The position numbers and the translations under genes were made by a program. The notes under the pieces were generated by a model. That model was not told where the DNA came from, ran no database searches, and was given only the letters and a program-made list of their open reading frames with translations. DNA of 64,000 bases from Paenibacillus sp. MAEPY2 (lineage in GTDB: Bacteria > Bacillota > Bacilli > Paenibacillales > Paenibacillaceae), in NCBI RefSeq assembly GCF_000499205.1, contig NZ_AWUK01000006.1, positions 124,001 to 188,000 on the forward strand. Direction: 5' to 3'. Position 1 is the first letter of the stretch. Every line of letters begins with the position of its first letter. This document shows positions 8,463 to 17,449 of this stretch, one piece after another.

Positions 8463-8846
8463 CTACTTCTTTTCATAATACTTAACCATCTCTTCAGGCT
8501 GCTGTGTTTCAAGAATGATTTGATTTCCTTCAAAAAGAACAAGGTGCGGGTATGTTTGCAAATCAAAAATTTTCTCGTAATTGAACTGCTTCCCCTCACG
8601 AACATTATAAAAATTCACATTCGTAATGGAGCCTTTTGTTCTCAAGTTTTGATTATTAATATAGTCTATACTGGTCTGTAATTGTTTAATGAATGAGGAT
8701 TCCACAGGTTTGTCTGTAAACACAATCAGAGTAACATCATGGATTTGATTTTGGACCAACACTTCAATTGCTTTCTCTTTATTATTCTGACCACATCCCG
8801 TAATGAGGAGCATCAACGAGCACAACATCCAGATTCTCTTTATCAT
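8463..8846 (-). CDS. Small lipoprotein, paralogue of the protein at 11478
   Basis: 127 residues with a type II signal peptide and lipobox LITGC, so it is anchored to the outer face of the membrane. The mature part shares its layout and many residues with the protein encoded at 11478-11867. Examples are ELQTxxDxxNN, ITNVNFYNV against VTNVSFVNV, YNYEKIF-LQTYP and a final helix. The NYEKIFDLQTYPHLVLF block with following ILE resembles the end of a thioredoxin-like fold, but no CXXC pair is present, so redox activity is unlikely. Function unknown. It is divergent from a tiny membrane protein gene, and a palindrome lies between the two. Confidence 0.7.
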   Translation of the reverse strand: MIKRIWMLCSLMLLITGCGQNNKEKAIEVLVQNQIHDVTLIVFTDKPVESSFIKQLQTSIDYINNQNLRTKGSITNVNFYNVREGKQFNYEKIFDLQTYPHLVLFEGNQIILETQQPEEMVKYYEKK

Positions 8847-8883
8847 TTATCCCTCCAAAATTCGATCGATTGGTTAATATATA

Positions 8884-8895
8884 GGGTATATACCC
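8884..8895. promoter_or_regulatory. 12-bp palindrome between divergent genes
   Basis: GGGTATATACCC is a perfect palindrome. It lies just upstream of a TATAAT (8903-8908) reading right, in the gap between the divergent lipoprotein and small membrane protein genes. It may be an operator; no regulator is identified. Confidence 0.35.
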
Positions 8896-8933
8896 AATGT
8901 GCTATAATCTCTTTTCCGAAAGGAGCCTATACT

Positions 8934-9068
8934 TTGAACAAAAAGAGTATTATCATCGCCGTCATCCTCGGTCTTATCTTGATCGTTCTCCCTTTCATAC
9001 TCTACTTTTCCGTTAAAGTGTCAGATGAAGCGGCGTTGCCTGAACCGATTGTCCATACGCAGCTCTGA
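8934..9068 (+). CDS. 44-residue single-pass membrane protein
   Basis: A TTG start at 8934 follows AAAGGAG at good spacing, with TATAAT upstream at 8903-8908. The product begins MNKKSIIIAVILGLIL, one membrane helix with a positive N-terminus, then a short charged tail ending HTQL. An earlier ATG in the same frame (8739) lies inside the opposite gene and has no ribosome site. Function unknown. The terminator at 9127 follows directly. Confidence 0.6.
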   Translation: MNKKSIIIAVILGLILIVLPFILYFSVKVSDEAALPEPIVHTQL

Positions 9069-9126
9069 GGTATACTAAACGAAATACTATCATTAACAAC
9101 CCTCGTTCCACAGAAGCTAATATCAA

Positions 9127-9163
9127 AAAATCCTGAAAAGCCTCGGCTTCACAGGATTTTTAT
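9127..9163 (+). terminator. Terminator after the small membrane protein
   Basis: Stem AAAATCCTG / CAGGATTTT with a GC-rich loop, then TTTTTA. Confidence 0.75.
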
Positions 9164-9272
9164 TTGCAGCATTAACCGCATTTCCCAACCGCTCGCTCTC
9201 ATAGCTTGGGCATCGAAAAGGTACTCCCTTCCTTCTCGCACTCAGTTAACACGTAAAAAAACACGTCCTTGC

Positions 9273-9473
9273 TCACTCTTCATCGTACCGATTCCGCATG
9301 CCATCGAGAAGTACAACGACATCCCCGCTTCGCTCCGCTTGCTCAGGGTTATGTGGTTCAATAATTTTTGGAAATGAATTCAAGATTACTGGAGAATCCA
9401 ATGTCTGATCAATTGCCTCACAGGCTGTTAACATCATTAACGCTAACGAAAGCGTGAGCAGTACTCTTTTCAT
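9273..9473 (-). CDS. Short lipoprotein of unknown function
   Basis: 66 residues with a lipoprotein signal peptide and lipobox LTAC. The ~48-residue mature part is charged and has no recognisable domain. GAGGTGATT precedes the ATG. It lies between the two paralogous lipoprotein genes in a surface-protein neighbourhood. Small size lowers confidence, but signal and ribosome site agree. Confidence 0.6.
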   Translation of the reverse strand: MKRVLLTLSLALMMLTACEAIDQTLDSPVILNSFPKIIEPHNPEQAERSGDVVVLLDGMRNRYDEE

Positions 9474-9670
9474 CCAATCACCTCATGTTAATAACGCTAA
9501 GGACTCCGTACATGTTACCTATGTGCTGGTTAAAAAAAACTTAAACACACTCAGCATCGATTTTCAATACAAAGGAATTTTTATCATTTGTATGTAACTT
9601 CAATCCTCCATAAAGTGTTTATATAACAATGCTTCATTCACGTCCATCTCATCCGAAAAGAGGCGATACC

Positions 9671-11239
9671 ATGCGTTCGGTTAACCCATTTGATGATACA
9701 GCAAAAGACAAACAACGCTCCACTTCACGCTTGAATCATAGACCCAAGGGTAAAAGTAAATCAGCACGACGATTCGCCATCGCAATGGCTGCCGCATTAG
9801 TTGCGTCAGGCCTGTTGATGGAGCTGACAGCTGAACCAAACGCTCACGCAGCCACTAACGTACAGCATTCCGCCAGTAATACTTCTGTTCGATCGGCTGT
9901 AACAAGCGCAGAGAAGAAACTACATTATACCGCTGTAGAGGGGGCTTATTATTACACTGTTGCCTTGAGAAGTGATGGTTCAGTCTGGACCTGGGGCCGT
10001 AATCTGTTCGGAGAGCTGGGTGTGAGCGAAAAGGTTCGATATCGTCATACGTCTAGTCCAATCCGAATACCGGAACTATCCAATGTAATAGCTATTTCCG
10101 CCGCCGGTGGTGGAATCAATGCAGCCGTTCAGGCGGATGGAACCGTCTGGGAGTGGGGTGCTGGTAAACTACCCAGCAAAGTCGAAAGCATCCACTCTGC
10201 GAAGGATGTGGTGACTGGTACTATCAACATCGCCCTTCTCCAGAACGGGACAGTCTGGTCATGGCAGCACCCGGCAGCTCAAGGAAGCGATTCTGATCAC
10301 TTACGTAAACCGCATGCGATCAGTGGACTGAAAGATATCATCCAGATTGAAACCGCAGGTCTGCATGGATATGCTCTGAAGAAAGATGGGTCCGTATGGA
10401 CGTGGAATGAGCCCGACGAACCCGGTAAAGTCCTGTTCAAACCTACCAAAATAAAAGGCCTGACCAACATATCATCGATCACAAGTTCAGATACATCCCT
10501 GCTTGCACTGGATAAGAACGGGAAAGTTTGGGGTTTGGACGAGAAAGGGAAAGCGTTTGCCTTCCATTACGACTTCAAAGTGAAGAAGATAGATGGAAAT
10601 TCACAATATAGGTTATTACTCACGACTTCCGGTGAGGTGTACAGTTACGGAAGGACCGTGGCTGGCAAAGAAGGAAAAGTAAACCATCTATCCGGCATTA
10701 CCGACATTTCAGCAGGATATTACCACAGTCTTGCCTTATCCTCGGATGGAACCGTCTGGGGCTGGGGAAGTGATAAGTACGAGGAAGCGGGGGCACCTGC
10801 AACATCATCAGGAGGCATGGTCTACAAACCCGTTCAAGCAAAGATGGGTACAGATGTATATCTGAACGGTGAGCTGTTCCAGTCAATGTATGCCGCTGTT
10901 GAAACGCCCAAGACCATTCAACTGCCAATTAAAGCCATAGCCGCAGCACTCGGAGCAGAATTTGAGACTCATAAGGTGGAAGGTAGCCTGGACTACTATA
11001 CGTTGAAATATGACAATCGAACAATTACAATCCTCCCTCACGAAACACAGTATGTTATAACTTCCGCAGATGCGTCTGGGGAGCAAGTCATGCAGCTACC
11101 TGAACCGATAAATAATTACTCGGGAGCAACCACTGTGCCTTTTGAGATATTGCGTGGTTTGGGATTGAACGTGTCCTGGGATCCTGAGAAAGCTATGCTG
11201 ACCATTGACGATGCTGATAAGAAAGATTCAGGAAACTGA
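9671..11239 (+). CDS. Exported RCC1-repeat protein with copper-amine-oxidase-like C-terminal domain
   Basis: ATG 9671 follows GAGGCGAT and is preferred to the in-frame ATG at 9629. After a basic N-terminus there is one hydrophobic segment (about residues 35-58) ending in AHAA, a late signal peptide or anchor. The middle has at least six RCC1/BNR-type repeats of the form ALxxDGSVWTWG, predicting a seven-bladed propeller. The last ~130 residues (YLNGELFQSMYAAVET, TVPFEILRGLGLNVSWD) match the small N-terminal domain of copper amine oxidases, common in Paenibacillus surface proteins. The role is probably binding at the cell surface; no catalytic residues are seen. It is flanked by lipoprotein paralogues. 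Confidence 0.8.
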   Translation: MRSVNPFDDTAKDKQRSTSRLNHRPKGKSKSARRFAIAMAAALVASGLLMELTAEPNAHAATNVQHSASNTSVRSAVTSAEKKLHYTAVEGAYYYTVALRSDGSVWTWGRNLFGELGVSEKVRYRHTSSPIRIPELSNVIAISAAGGGINAAVQADGTVWEWGAGKLPSKVESIHSAKDVVTGTINIALLQNGTVWSWQHPAAQGSDSDHLRKPHAISGLKDIIQIETAGLHGYALKKDGSVWTWNEPDEPGKVLFKPTKIKGLTNISSITSSDTSLLALDKNGKVWGLDEKGKAFAFHYDFKVKKIDGNSQYRLLLTTSGEVYSYGRTVAGKEGKVNHLSGITDISAGYYHSLALSSDGTVWGWGSDKYEEAGAPATSSGGMVYKPVQAKMGTDVYLNGELFQSMYAAVETPKTIQLPIKAIAAALGAEFETHKVEGSLDYYTLKYDNRTITILPHETQYVITSADASGEQVMQLPEPINNYSGATTVPFEILRGLGLNVSWDPEKAMLTIDDADKKDSGN

Positions 11240-11267
11240 ACAGTTGCTTAACATACAAAACAATCCC

Positions 11268-11313
11268 CTTCAGGTAAACGTCCTGTTCTTAACGAACACC
11301 GTTTACTTGAAGA
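11268..11313 (+). terminator. Strong hairpin after the RCC1 gene
   Basis: CTTCAGGTAAACG pairs with CGTTTACTTGAAG (one mismatch), with an inner GTTC/GAAC stem. The following tract is AT-rich but not a pure T run. Confidence 0.6.
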
Positions 11314-11345
11314 GGATTAATTTAATTCAATTCTTCTCTGCCGTC

Positions 11346-11462
11346 CTACTTCTCGAACCGGAACCAGCCAAAGTCAAACTGACTACCCGGCAGGAAAATA
11401 AAGGTTACCTTATTTGCTCCCTTGTTATCCATTTAAAGCTCACGGCGCCTCTCGCCGAGCTT
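11346..11462 (-). pseudogene. Fossil 3' end of a CBM6-bearing glycosidase
   Basis: On the minus strand this encodes K-V-T-F-I-F-L-P-G-S-Q-F-D-F-G-W-F-R-F-E-K then a stop, identical at protein level to the last 21 residues of the GH2 enzyme at 13536. About 66 bases differ at only a few sites. Upstream in the same frame the match weakens (GERRREL against YEERVFEL) and a TAA interrupts it at 11433. It abuts the stop of the lipoprotein gene at 11478. This is a remnant of a duplicated glycosidase or carbohydrate-binding domain, not a functional gene. Confidence 0.75.
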
Positions 11463-11477
11463 GTCAATGGAAAGACA

Positions 11478-11867
11478 TTATTCCGCCTCTTTTTCCAGAA
11501 AATCAATAATATCTTGAGGTTTGCCCGATTCCATGATGACCTTGTTATGCTGAAAAATTAGAATCCGCGGATACGTCTGAAGATTGAAAATCTTCTCGTA
11601 ATTGTAGTTCCGGTCATCCTTTACGTTTACAAACGACACGTTTGTCACCGGGTTCTCTTGTCTGATGTTGTTGTTCAGGTCATCAAGACCAGTCTGTAAT
11701 TCTCTTACATAACCGTCCTCCCAATCGCGATCTCCAAACACGACCACCGATATTTCATTCTCGCTTTGTTGCGTACGTAGCAAATGCTCGGTAGCCTGGT
11801 CCACGTTGTTTTTACCGCAACCCGCGATGAACAATACAAGCAACAATACAATAAAAGTCTTCTTCAT
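11478..11867 (-). CDS. Small lipoprotein, paralogue of the protein at 8463
   Basis: 129 residues from ATG 11867 with GGAGG five bases upstream; an adjoining GTG at 11870 is too close. The lipobox is FIAGC, so the product is a membrane-anchored lipoprotein. It shares the YNYEKIFNLQTYP block, the TNVSFVNV strand and the overall length with the lipoprotein encoded at 8463-8846. The two are diverged paralogues on the same strand about 3 kb apart. It lacks the CXXC of thioredoxins. Function unknown; a sensory or spore-related role would be a guess. Confidence 0.7.
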   Translation of the reverse strand: MKKTFIVLLLVLFIAGCGKNNVDQATEHLLRTQQSENEISVVVFGDRDWEDGYVRELQTGLDDLNNNIRQENPVTNVSFVNVKDDRNYNYEKIFNLQTYPRILIFQHNKVIMESGKPQDIIDFLEKEAE

Positions 11868-11921
11868 CACTGCCTCCTCGGTTGAAGCACAAGCTAACCT
11901 TGCTTCATGAAAAACTGTTGA

Positions 11922-13046
11922 TCACTGTGCTTTTGCATTAATGACATGGGTGTAATTATCCGTGAATGTCGTCCATTGTGCAGGTTTGTTTGCAAAGGAG
12001 TAGAACGCCCCGATCTTCACGTATACTCCCACTTCAATTTTTACGTTTCCTTTGCCGGTTAAGCTTGAAGTTCCCTGAATCGTATACTTATCCAAATCTC
12101 TGCCTTGCGAATCTTGCAAGGGAATTGAAATATCGTTCAGGTCCCACCTAGCTCTTGCTCCATCCACTTTGGTATTTTTCGAGCCAACCGGAATCTGGAT
12201 TTCAGTTCCTATGCCGCTGTAAGATAAGGCAATCGGAATCGTCCGTTGATTGGATTCCCGGACGATAGGATAAGTGTACGCAATAACATAAGGAGCCGTC
12301 GTTTGAAGAGACTCATACCGCGTCAGTATGGTGAAGATTTCGGATTGTTTCTTGATTAGTTGCCCGGTACTGCCATTCGGGGCTTTCCACGTATTCAGAT
12401 TTGAGAATAATGGTTGAAACTTGACTTGAAGATTGTTGGCATTATTCGTCATCAAATTAGTTGTGTTCCATTGTACATTCGAGAATGTGTATTGGCCATA
12501 CTTGGATGATTTCACGACCGGAAGATTGGCCGCCAATGGCCCAATCATATTTGGTTCTTCGGCCACTCTAAATGATTCATCACTCTGGATCCCTTCATGC
12601 ATTTCTTTTAACGTAATCCATTCGTTATTGTTAAAACGTATGAACGTTTCTTTTGGAAATGCATCTTTGTCGGAAACTTCTGTAATGATCAAATCACCGT
12701 TGGCATTTTCAATTTGGTCATAGCCTAATTTGAGTATAAAGGAATTCCCGTTATCCAACGATCCTTCAGCTGAAATCAAGGTTGTATTCGATTCTTCATC
12801 CACATTGCGCTCGTACATGACATGGTCGATTTCCAGAGTATCAGCGCCTGCTTCCAATTGAAAAGATAATTCGTTGTTCGGCAACAATTCGATTCTCAGA
12901 TAATCGAACGACTTTATTTTATCATACGTTTCAGGGTCATACTGGTAAACATTATGAATCAAGAATGGTTCGTCCTGCTCTGCATATAGCGCACTGGGAA
13001 AGAGGCTGAATACCATTACGAATATTAAAAATAGTTTCTTTTTCAA
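11922..13046 (-). CDS. Secreted protein of unknown function
   Basis: I choose TTG 13046, which is preceded by AAGGAAGAG and gives MKKKLFLIFVMVFSLFPSALYAEQ, a clean signal peptide. The upstream ATG at 13127 would bury it. The mature ~350 residues are rich in Asn, Thr and Ile with beta-strand character. Pieces such as YGQYTFSNVQWNTTN and KGNVKIEVGVYVKIGAFYSF look like strand-rich surface or binding domains, but I recognise no family. No catalytic or sortase motif is seen. It lies downstream of the GH2 terminator and ahead of the lipoprotein gene, possibly its own unit. Confidence 0.7.
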   Translation of the reverse strand: MKKKLFLIFVMVFSLFPSALYAEQDEPFLIHNVYQYDPETYDKIKSFDYLRIELLPNNELSFQLEAGADTLEIDHVMYERNVDEESNTTLISAEGSLDNGNSFILKLGYDQIENANGDLIITEVSDKDAFPKETFIRFNNNEWITLKEMHEGIQSDESFRVAEEPNMIGPLAANLPVVKSSKYGQYTFSNVQWNTTNLMTNNANNLQVKFQPLFSNLNTWKAPNGSTGQLIKKQSEIFTILTRYESLQTTAPYVIAYTYPIVRESNQRTIPIALSYSGIGTEIQIPVGSKNTKVDGARARWDLNDISIPLQDSQGRDLDKYTIQGTSSLTGKGNVKIEVGVYVKIGAFYSFANKPAQWTTFTDNYTHVINAKAQ

Positions 13047-13085
13047 TGCATACTCTTCCTTAAAAGCTACTCTGAATTCAATTAC

Positions 13086-13110
13086 TCTGTGCCACGACAC
13101 CTGGCACTCT
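13086..13110. repeat. Short inverted repeat with GTGCCA arms
   Basis: GTGCCA-7-TGGCAC lies just upstream of the secreted protein gene, inside the discarded N-terminal extension. It resembles short dispersed palindromes of Bacillota genomes, but only one copy is visible here. Confidence 0.3.
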
Positions 13111-13377
13111 AGGTAGTGACTTAGCAAGGGTCAGCGATCTAAGAAAACCTGTTTCCCCACGTATGACGATGAATATCGCTCCTTCCCCATGGGTATTTAT
13201 TACTTGTTATAGGAATTATCAGACGCACAACCGATGCAATACAACATGTTATATCCTAAATGATCCCAGTCAAAAACCGCAATAAAATCGGCTGAAAATG
13301 GGATAAAAGTCATTGATCTCTTCGATCCATATAACTACATTAGGGTCCAATCCATAGTTCTATATATGGAAAAATAA

Positions 13378-13511
13378 AAAGAGCTCCCTCAAGGCAAGTC
13401 CAATCTCGAAGGATGCTTGCTTGCCCTGGGAAACCTTTTTTTTAAAAATCTGACTTGGACGCGTTTCTACCCAATATACTCAGGAAGATATAGCCCGGGA
13501 GAGCTCTCTTC
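13378..13511 (-). terminator. Terminator structure after the GH2 gene
   Basis: On the minus strand, GAGAGCTCTCCC near 13500 can pair with GGGAGCTC near 13385. An inner hairpin (GGCAAG/CTTGCC) lies between them, and TTTTTATTTTT follows. Alternative pairing (GTCCAA with TTGGAC) is possible in the middle. The surrounding 13128-13535 gap shows nothing else I can name. Confidence 0.55.
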
Positions 13512-13535
13512 AAATGAAACCCCTCCCCGCTGCTC

Positions 13536-16500
13536 CTACTTCTCGAACCGGAACCAGCCAAAGTCAAACTGACTGCCCGGCAAGAAGATAAAGGTTACCT
13601 TCTGCACACCTTTTACCTGCTCAAGCTCAAATACCCGCTCCTCATATCCTTCGGATTGTGTGAATTCGACCAGTTGATTGCTCTGTCCGTCCTCACCTGC
13701 AAAGCGGATATGAATCGTGTTTTTATCAATCGGCGAACGGCCATAGATCACGAGCTTCGACGTACCTTCTGCCGTGAAGTCCATATTTTCAAACTCCAGC
13801 GACACATTGTTTCCGATCCCCTCAACATGTTCGCCCTCGATCTTGAATGTATCTCCATAGAGATGATCGCATGATGCAGCCGTATTCTGCTCAAATGCGC
13901 GGCTTTGGCGCTCAAACGTGAAGCCTTTGATATGAATCTTCTGCTTCAGTACAAAACAGATTGACGTAATCCCGCTCAACCGCTTGGACAGCTGATACGT
14001 CTCTTCCTGATACACATTCCATCTGGATTCTTTGTCATACACCACATCTGCCAGCAGTGTGCTTCCCTCTTCATCCGGCATGCCTTCCCAGATCTGAATG
14101 AAGTACTCTTCACTGGACAATGCAAAGATTGGAATCGTAATGGTATCGGAACCGTACGGCCCGAAGTCGATATTCCGGAAGCCTACATGTGTCTCCCCAT
14201 CCCGGCTTGTCGCTACCCCGCGTTCATTGCCGTTGCCGACATCCCCTTTGGTGTAATCGTAGAGTCCGCCAGTAATAAAGCCGTATGGATCTTTGTAAGC
14301 CGTGCCCAGACCCGTTGCTTTGAACTCCAGTTGGGAAATCAGTTTCGTTTTATCCGTACCGTTACTGCTCGTCGCACGAAGCCGGAATTCACCATCCCCC
14401 AGCGCCATGACCTTCACCAGATGTTGACTCTCTCCATCCACGCCCGCTTCCGCATGAATCACTTCAACCTTGGCAATGTTGGATTCGATACCTGCATCGT
14501 TCACCACTGCCCACTCAATATCGCGATAGGATGTGTTCTCCGGGTACAGCTTGGCGCTCACCGTCATGTGTTGTTTCGATGGATCGAATAGCTGTCCATC
14601 TTCACTGATGATCTCGATTTTGCGCAAAGGAATCTCCTGGCCGCGTCCCGTCAACACCGGACGTTCCGTATTACTCATGAGTACAGTCTGTTCCTGACCT
14701 GCAGCGGCCCCGGAATCACCAAAGGTATGATCTCCTGTGCCTGCAACAGCTTGCGATTCGAACTCAGCAACTGCGCCTTCCAATCCTTCCGAAGTCACCT
14801 CGATCCGCACGGTTCCCGGCTCGTTCGTTGCTCCAATGATTGCCATCAGCTTACCGCTGAACAATCTTCTGCTCAATCCTTTGTATGGATCATAGTCCGT
14901 GCTATCGCCATTATCCAGACCCAGCAGACGGGCTGCACCTGTCACTTGGACCTGCACACGGTTGTTTGCATTTTGCACGGGATTGCCTGCTTCATCTTCC
15001 ACTTGAATTTCCACGAAAATCAGATCTGTACCATCCGCTTGCAGCTGCTCCCGATCTGCTTTCAAACGAACCTTCTTCGCGTCTGTGAAGGATCTTTGCA
15101 CATCCGTTGCAATGACGTTACCGTTCTCATCATACGCGATGGCTTTGAGCTCACCTTCTTCATATGGCACTTTCCACCAGCCTGCCAGCTGGGTTCCCTT
15201 TGAATGGTCGATATCATACGTGCCGATCGTCTTGCCATTCAGCTGCAATTCAATCTTCGGCGCATTACTGCACACGCGTACATCGATCAGCTGACCAGGG
15301 CTGAAATCCCAGTATGGGAACAGGTGAACCATCGGACTTTTCTTGTAATCCGTCCAGGCTGCTTGGTAGATATAGTAGGAATCTTTCGGGAACGTTGCTG
15401 TATCCAGCTGTCCAAAATACGAATTCTTCGTATGATATGGTGTCGGCTCTCCAATATAATCGAATCCGGTCCACAAGAACTGCCCCAATGAATACGGCGT
15501 ATCCCGTTCTGCCAAAATGCAATATTCTGCGGACTTCGCGCCCCAGCTTGTCGTACTGTTACCCAAAGCCGAGCACTGCTCGTCATCGTCCGCCAGAATG
15601 GATTGCTCAAACGGGAAGTGATAGATCCCACGGCTCTGTACCACAGACGACGTTTCACTACCATAGATAATCCAGTCCGGATGTTCCTCGTGATGCTTGT
15701 CGTAATACTTTTCCGCGTAGTTATAGCCTGCGAGCTTCACGATATCAGCGCATTTTTGCGCGTTTTCCCACGGCATGTAGTTCGAACCGATGGTCACGCC
15801 TGCATTCCCTTTTGGATCAAATTCCAGTACATACTCCATCAGCATGCGAGTTACTTCCTGCCCCCGCTCATCCGCATGGGTATCATAGATTTCGTTCCCG
15901 ATACTCCACATGATCAGACATGCATGATTACGATCCCGCTTCACCCAGCTCTTCACATCGGTATGTGCCCATTCCGGGAAAAATCTCGCATAGTCGTAAG
16001 GGGTTTTGGCTCTCTCCCACATATCAAACGCTTCCGAAACGATCAACATACCCATTTCATCCGCAAGCTGCATGAACTCTTTGGCAGGCATGTTATGAGC
16101 GGTCCGGATGGCATTGACGCCCATTTCCTTCAACAACCCAAATCTTCTACGCAACGCCGTCAGGTTAAAAGCAGCCCCAAGCGCCCCAAGATCATGGTGT
16201 TCACACACGCCGTTCAGCTTCATCTTGACCCCATTCAGGTGGAAGCCTTCGCTTGCATCAAGCTTGATATCCCTGAAGCCAATACGCTGTGTGAAGGTCT
16301 CAAACGTCTCATAGCCCTGCTCACCTGTAGCCACTTGCAGCTCCGTTACCAGCTCATACAGATTCGGTTCATCCGGGCTCCATAACTTCGGATGATCCAC
16401 CTTCAGCTGTTGGCTGCTGGATTGTATCTCTCTTTGTCCGGCGTCTTTACCCGCTGTAGTCATAACGTCAGCTTTGCTGGATACGATCTGCTTACCCTGA

Positions 16501-17045
16501 TACCAAATCGTATGGACAAGCTGTGCGTTCTGGTCGAGATTCAGCTCCGTATCCACTTCAACCTGCCAACCTTCTGGCTGCTGCTGAATGGATACATAGG
16601 TACCGTCTGTGACGATGTGATTCCGATCTCTCGTTTTGAGCCATACATTGCGGTAAATTCCGGCCCCGGAATACCATCTGCTGTTGGGGCTCTGATGCAC
16701 AACTTTGACTATAATTTCGTTGTCGCCCTCCACCAATGCACTCGTGATCTCATGCTCAAAAGCCGAATAGCCGTATTTCCATTCCCCCACAAGCTTCCCG
16801 TTCACATATACAGAAGAATCCATGTACACCCCGTCAAAACAAAGCAGAAGCTGCTGCTCATCCTTCGTATAAGGGAATGTCTTGCGGTACCAACCAATGC
16901 TGTCCTCATACAGTTCAAGCGTATTATAGATCAGCCAATCATGAGGAATCTCCACCGGTTCAAACGTTAACCCCGCAGGTTCCGTAACCTCCAGCTTACT
17001 TTTTGCAAACTGCCATCCATCTGTAAAAAGCCTTTTCTGATTCAT
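13536..17045 (-). CDS. GH2 family beta-galactosidase-like enzyme with C-terminal CBM6-like domain
   Basis: About 1169 residues without signal peptide, so cytoplasmic. The order is: GH2 sugar-binding jelly roll (start to ~170, with IPHDW and SRWYSGAGIYRNVW), an Ig-like domain, and a TIM barrel with MWSIGNEIYD (acid/base Glu) and IIYGSETSS (nucleophile Glu). Then come DUF4982-like and bacterial Ig-like segments, and a CBM6-like end with EGEHVEGIGNN and FDFGWFRFE. It probably removes beta-galactosyl or related units from plant oligosaccharides; the exact sugar cannot be read. ATG 17045 is preferred to the GTG at 17057, although its ribosome site is weak. A copy of its last ~66 bases lies at 11346. 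Confidence 0.85.
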   Translation of the reverse strand: MNQKRLFTDGWQFAKSKLEVTEPAGLTFEPVEIPHDWLIYNTLELYEDSIGWYRKTFPYTKDEQQLLLCFDGVYMDSSVYVNGKLVGEWKYGYSAFEHEITSALVEGDNEIIVKVVHQSPNSRWYSGAGIYRNVWLKTRDRNHIVTDGTYVSIQQQPEGWQVEVDTELNLDQNAQLVHTIWYQGKQIVSSKADVMTTAGKDAGQREIQSSSQQLKVDHPKLWSPDEPNLYELVTELQVATGEQGYETFETFTQRIGFRDIKLDASEGFHLNGVKMKLNGVCEHHDLGALGAAFNLTALRRRFGLLKEMGVNAIRTAHNMPAKEFMQLADEMGMLIVSEAFDMWERAKTPYDYARFFPEWAHTDVKSWVKRDRNHACLIMWSIGNEIYDTHADERGQEVTRMLMEYVLEFDPKGNAGVTIGSNYMPWENAQKCADIVKLAGYNYAEKYYDKHHEEHPDWIIYGSETSSVVQSRGIYHFPFEQSILADDDEQCSALGNSTTSWGAKSAEYCILAERDTPYSLGQFLWTGFDYIGEPTPYHTKNSYFGQLDTATFPKDSYYIYQAAWTDYKKSPMVHLFPYWDFSPGQLIDVRVCSNAPKIELQLNGKTIGTYDIDHSKGTQLAGWWKVPYEEGELKAIAYDENGNVIATDVQRSFTDAKKVRLKADREQLQADGTDLIFVEIQVEDEAGNPVQNANNRVQVQVTGAARLLGLDNGDSTDYDPYKGLSRRLFSGKLMAIIGATNEPGTVRIEVTSEGLEGAVAEFESQAVAGTGDHTFGDSGAAAGQEQTVLMSNTERPVLTGRGQEIPLRKIEIISEDGQLFDPSKQHMTVSAKLYPENTSYRDIEWAVVNDAGIESNIAKVEVIHAEAGVDGESQHLVKVMALGDGEFRLRATSSNGTDKTKLISQLEFKATGLGTAYKDPYGFITGGLYDYTKGDVGNGNERGVATSRDGETHVGFRNIDFGPYGSDTITIPIFALSSEEYFIQIWEGMPDEEGSTLLADVVYDKESRWNVYQEETYQLSKRLSGITSICFVLKQKIHIKGFTFERQSRAFEQNTAASCDHLYGDTFKIEGEHVEGIGNNVSLEFENMDFTAEGTSKLVIYGRSPIDKNTIHIRFAGEDGQSNQLVEFTQSEGYEERVFELEQVKGVQKVTFIFLPGSQFDFGWFRFEK

Positions 17046-17206
17046 CTCAGCTCTCACTTTCTGTGTGTTTTATGATTGCGGTTACAAACAAAAATATACT
17101 TCCCACCGAAAACCTTTTCGGAAATACTATGGTGAGACCATAACCTTCACTCGATTATATCATCTGACCGCTCTCTGTACGTCCATTTTGGGCAGATTTA
17201 ATTAAA

Positions 17207-17241
17207 AAAAGATCCCGCTCTCGATTGATTCAAGTCGGGAC
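17207..17241 (-). terminator. Terminator-like hairpin upstream of GH2
   Basis: On the minus strand GTCCCG... pairs with CGGGATC and is followed by seven T. No minus-strand gene ends nearby; it lies ~160 bases ahead of the GH2 start. It could be a leader attenuator or a relic. The rest of 17058-17449 shows no gene. Confidence 0.45.
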
Positions 17242-17449
17242 CTTACGAATTCTATTTTTATTCATCTAACTACATTAATCATTCATTAGAAAATATAGCA
17301 CTGCAATCTGGACTCCTATTCTCCCTTTTGTTGATTCACAACAAATTATAGATTCCATGTCTGTCAATCGATTCCTGTAATTTCTTGTCGTGCTATGTTA
17401 GATTATCCATTGGAATAATATCACATATACAGATAGGGGAAATTAGAAC

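Noticed and set aside
8739..8933. Longer N-terminus for the small membrane protein
   Set aside because: Lies inside the opposite lipoprotein gene; the TTG at 8934 has the ribosome site and promoter.
15603..16385. 260-codon plus-strand ORF opposite GH2
   Set aside because: Antisense shadow of the GH2 barrel, His/Arg-rich nonsense translation.
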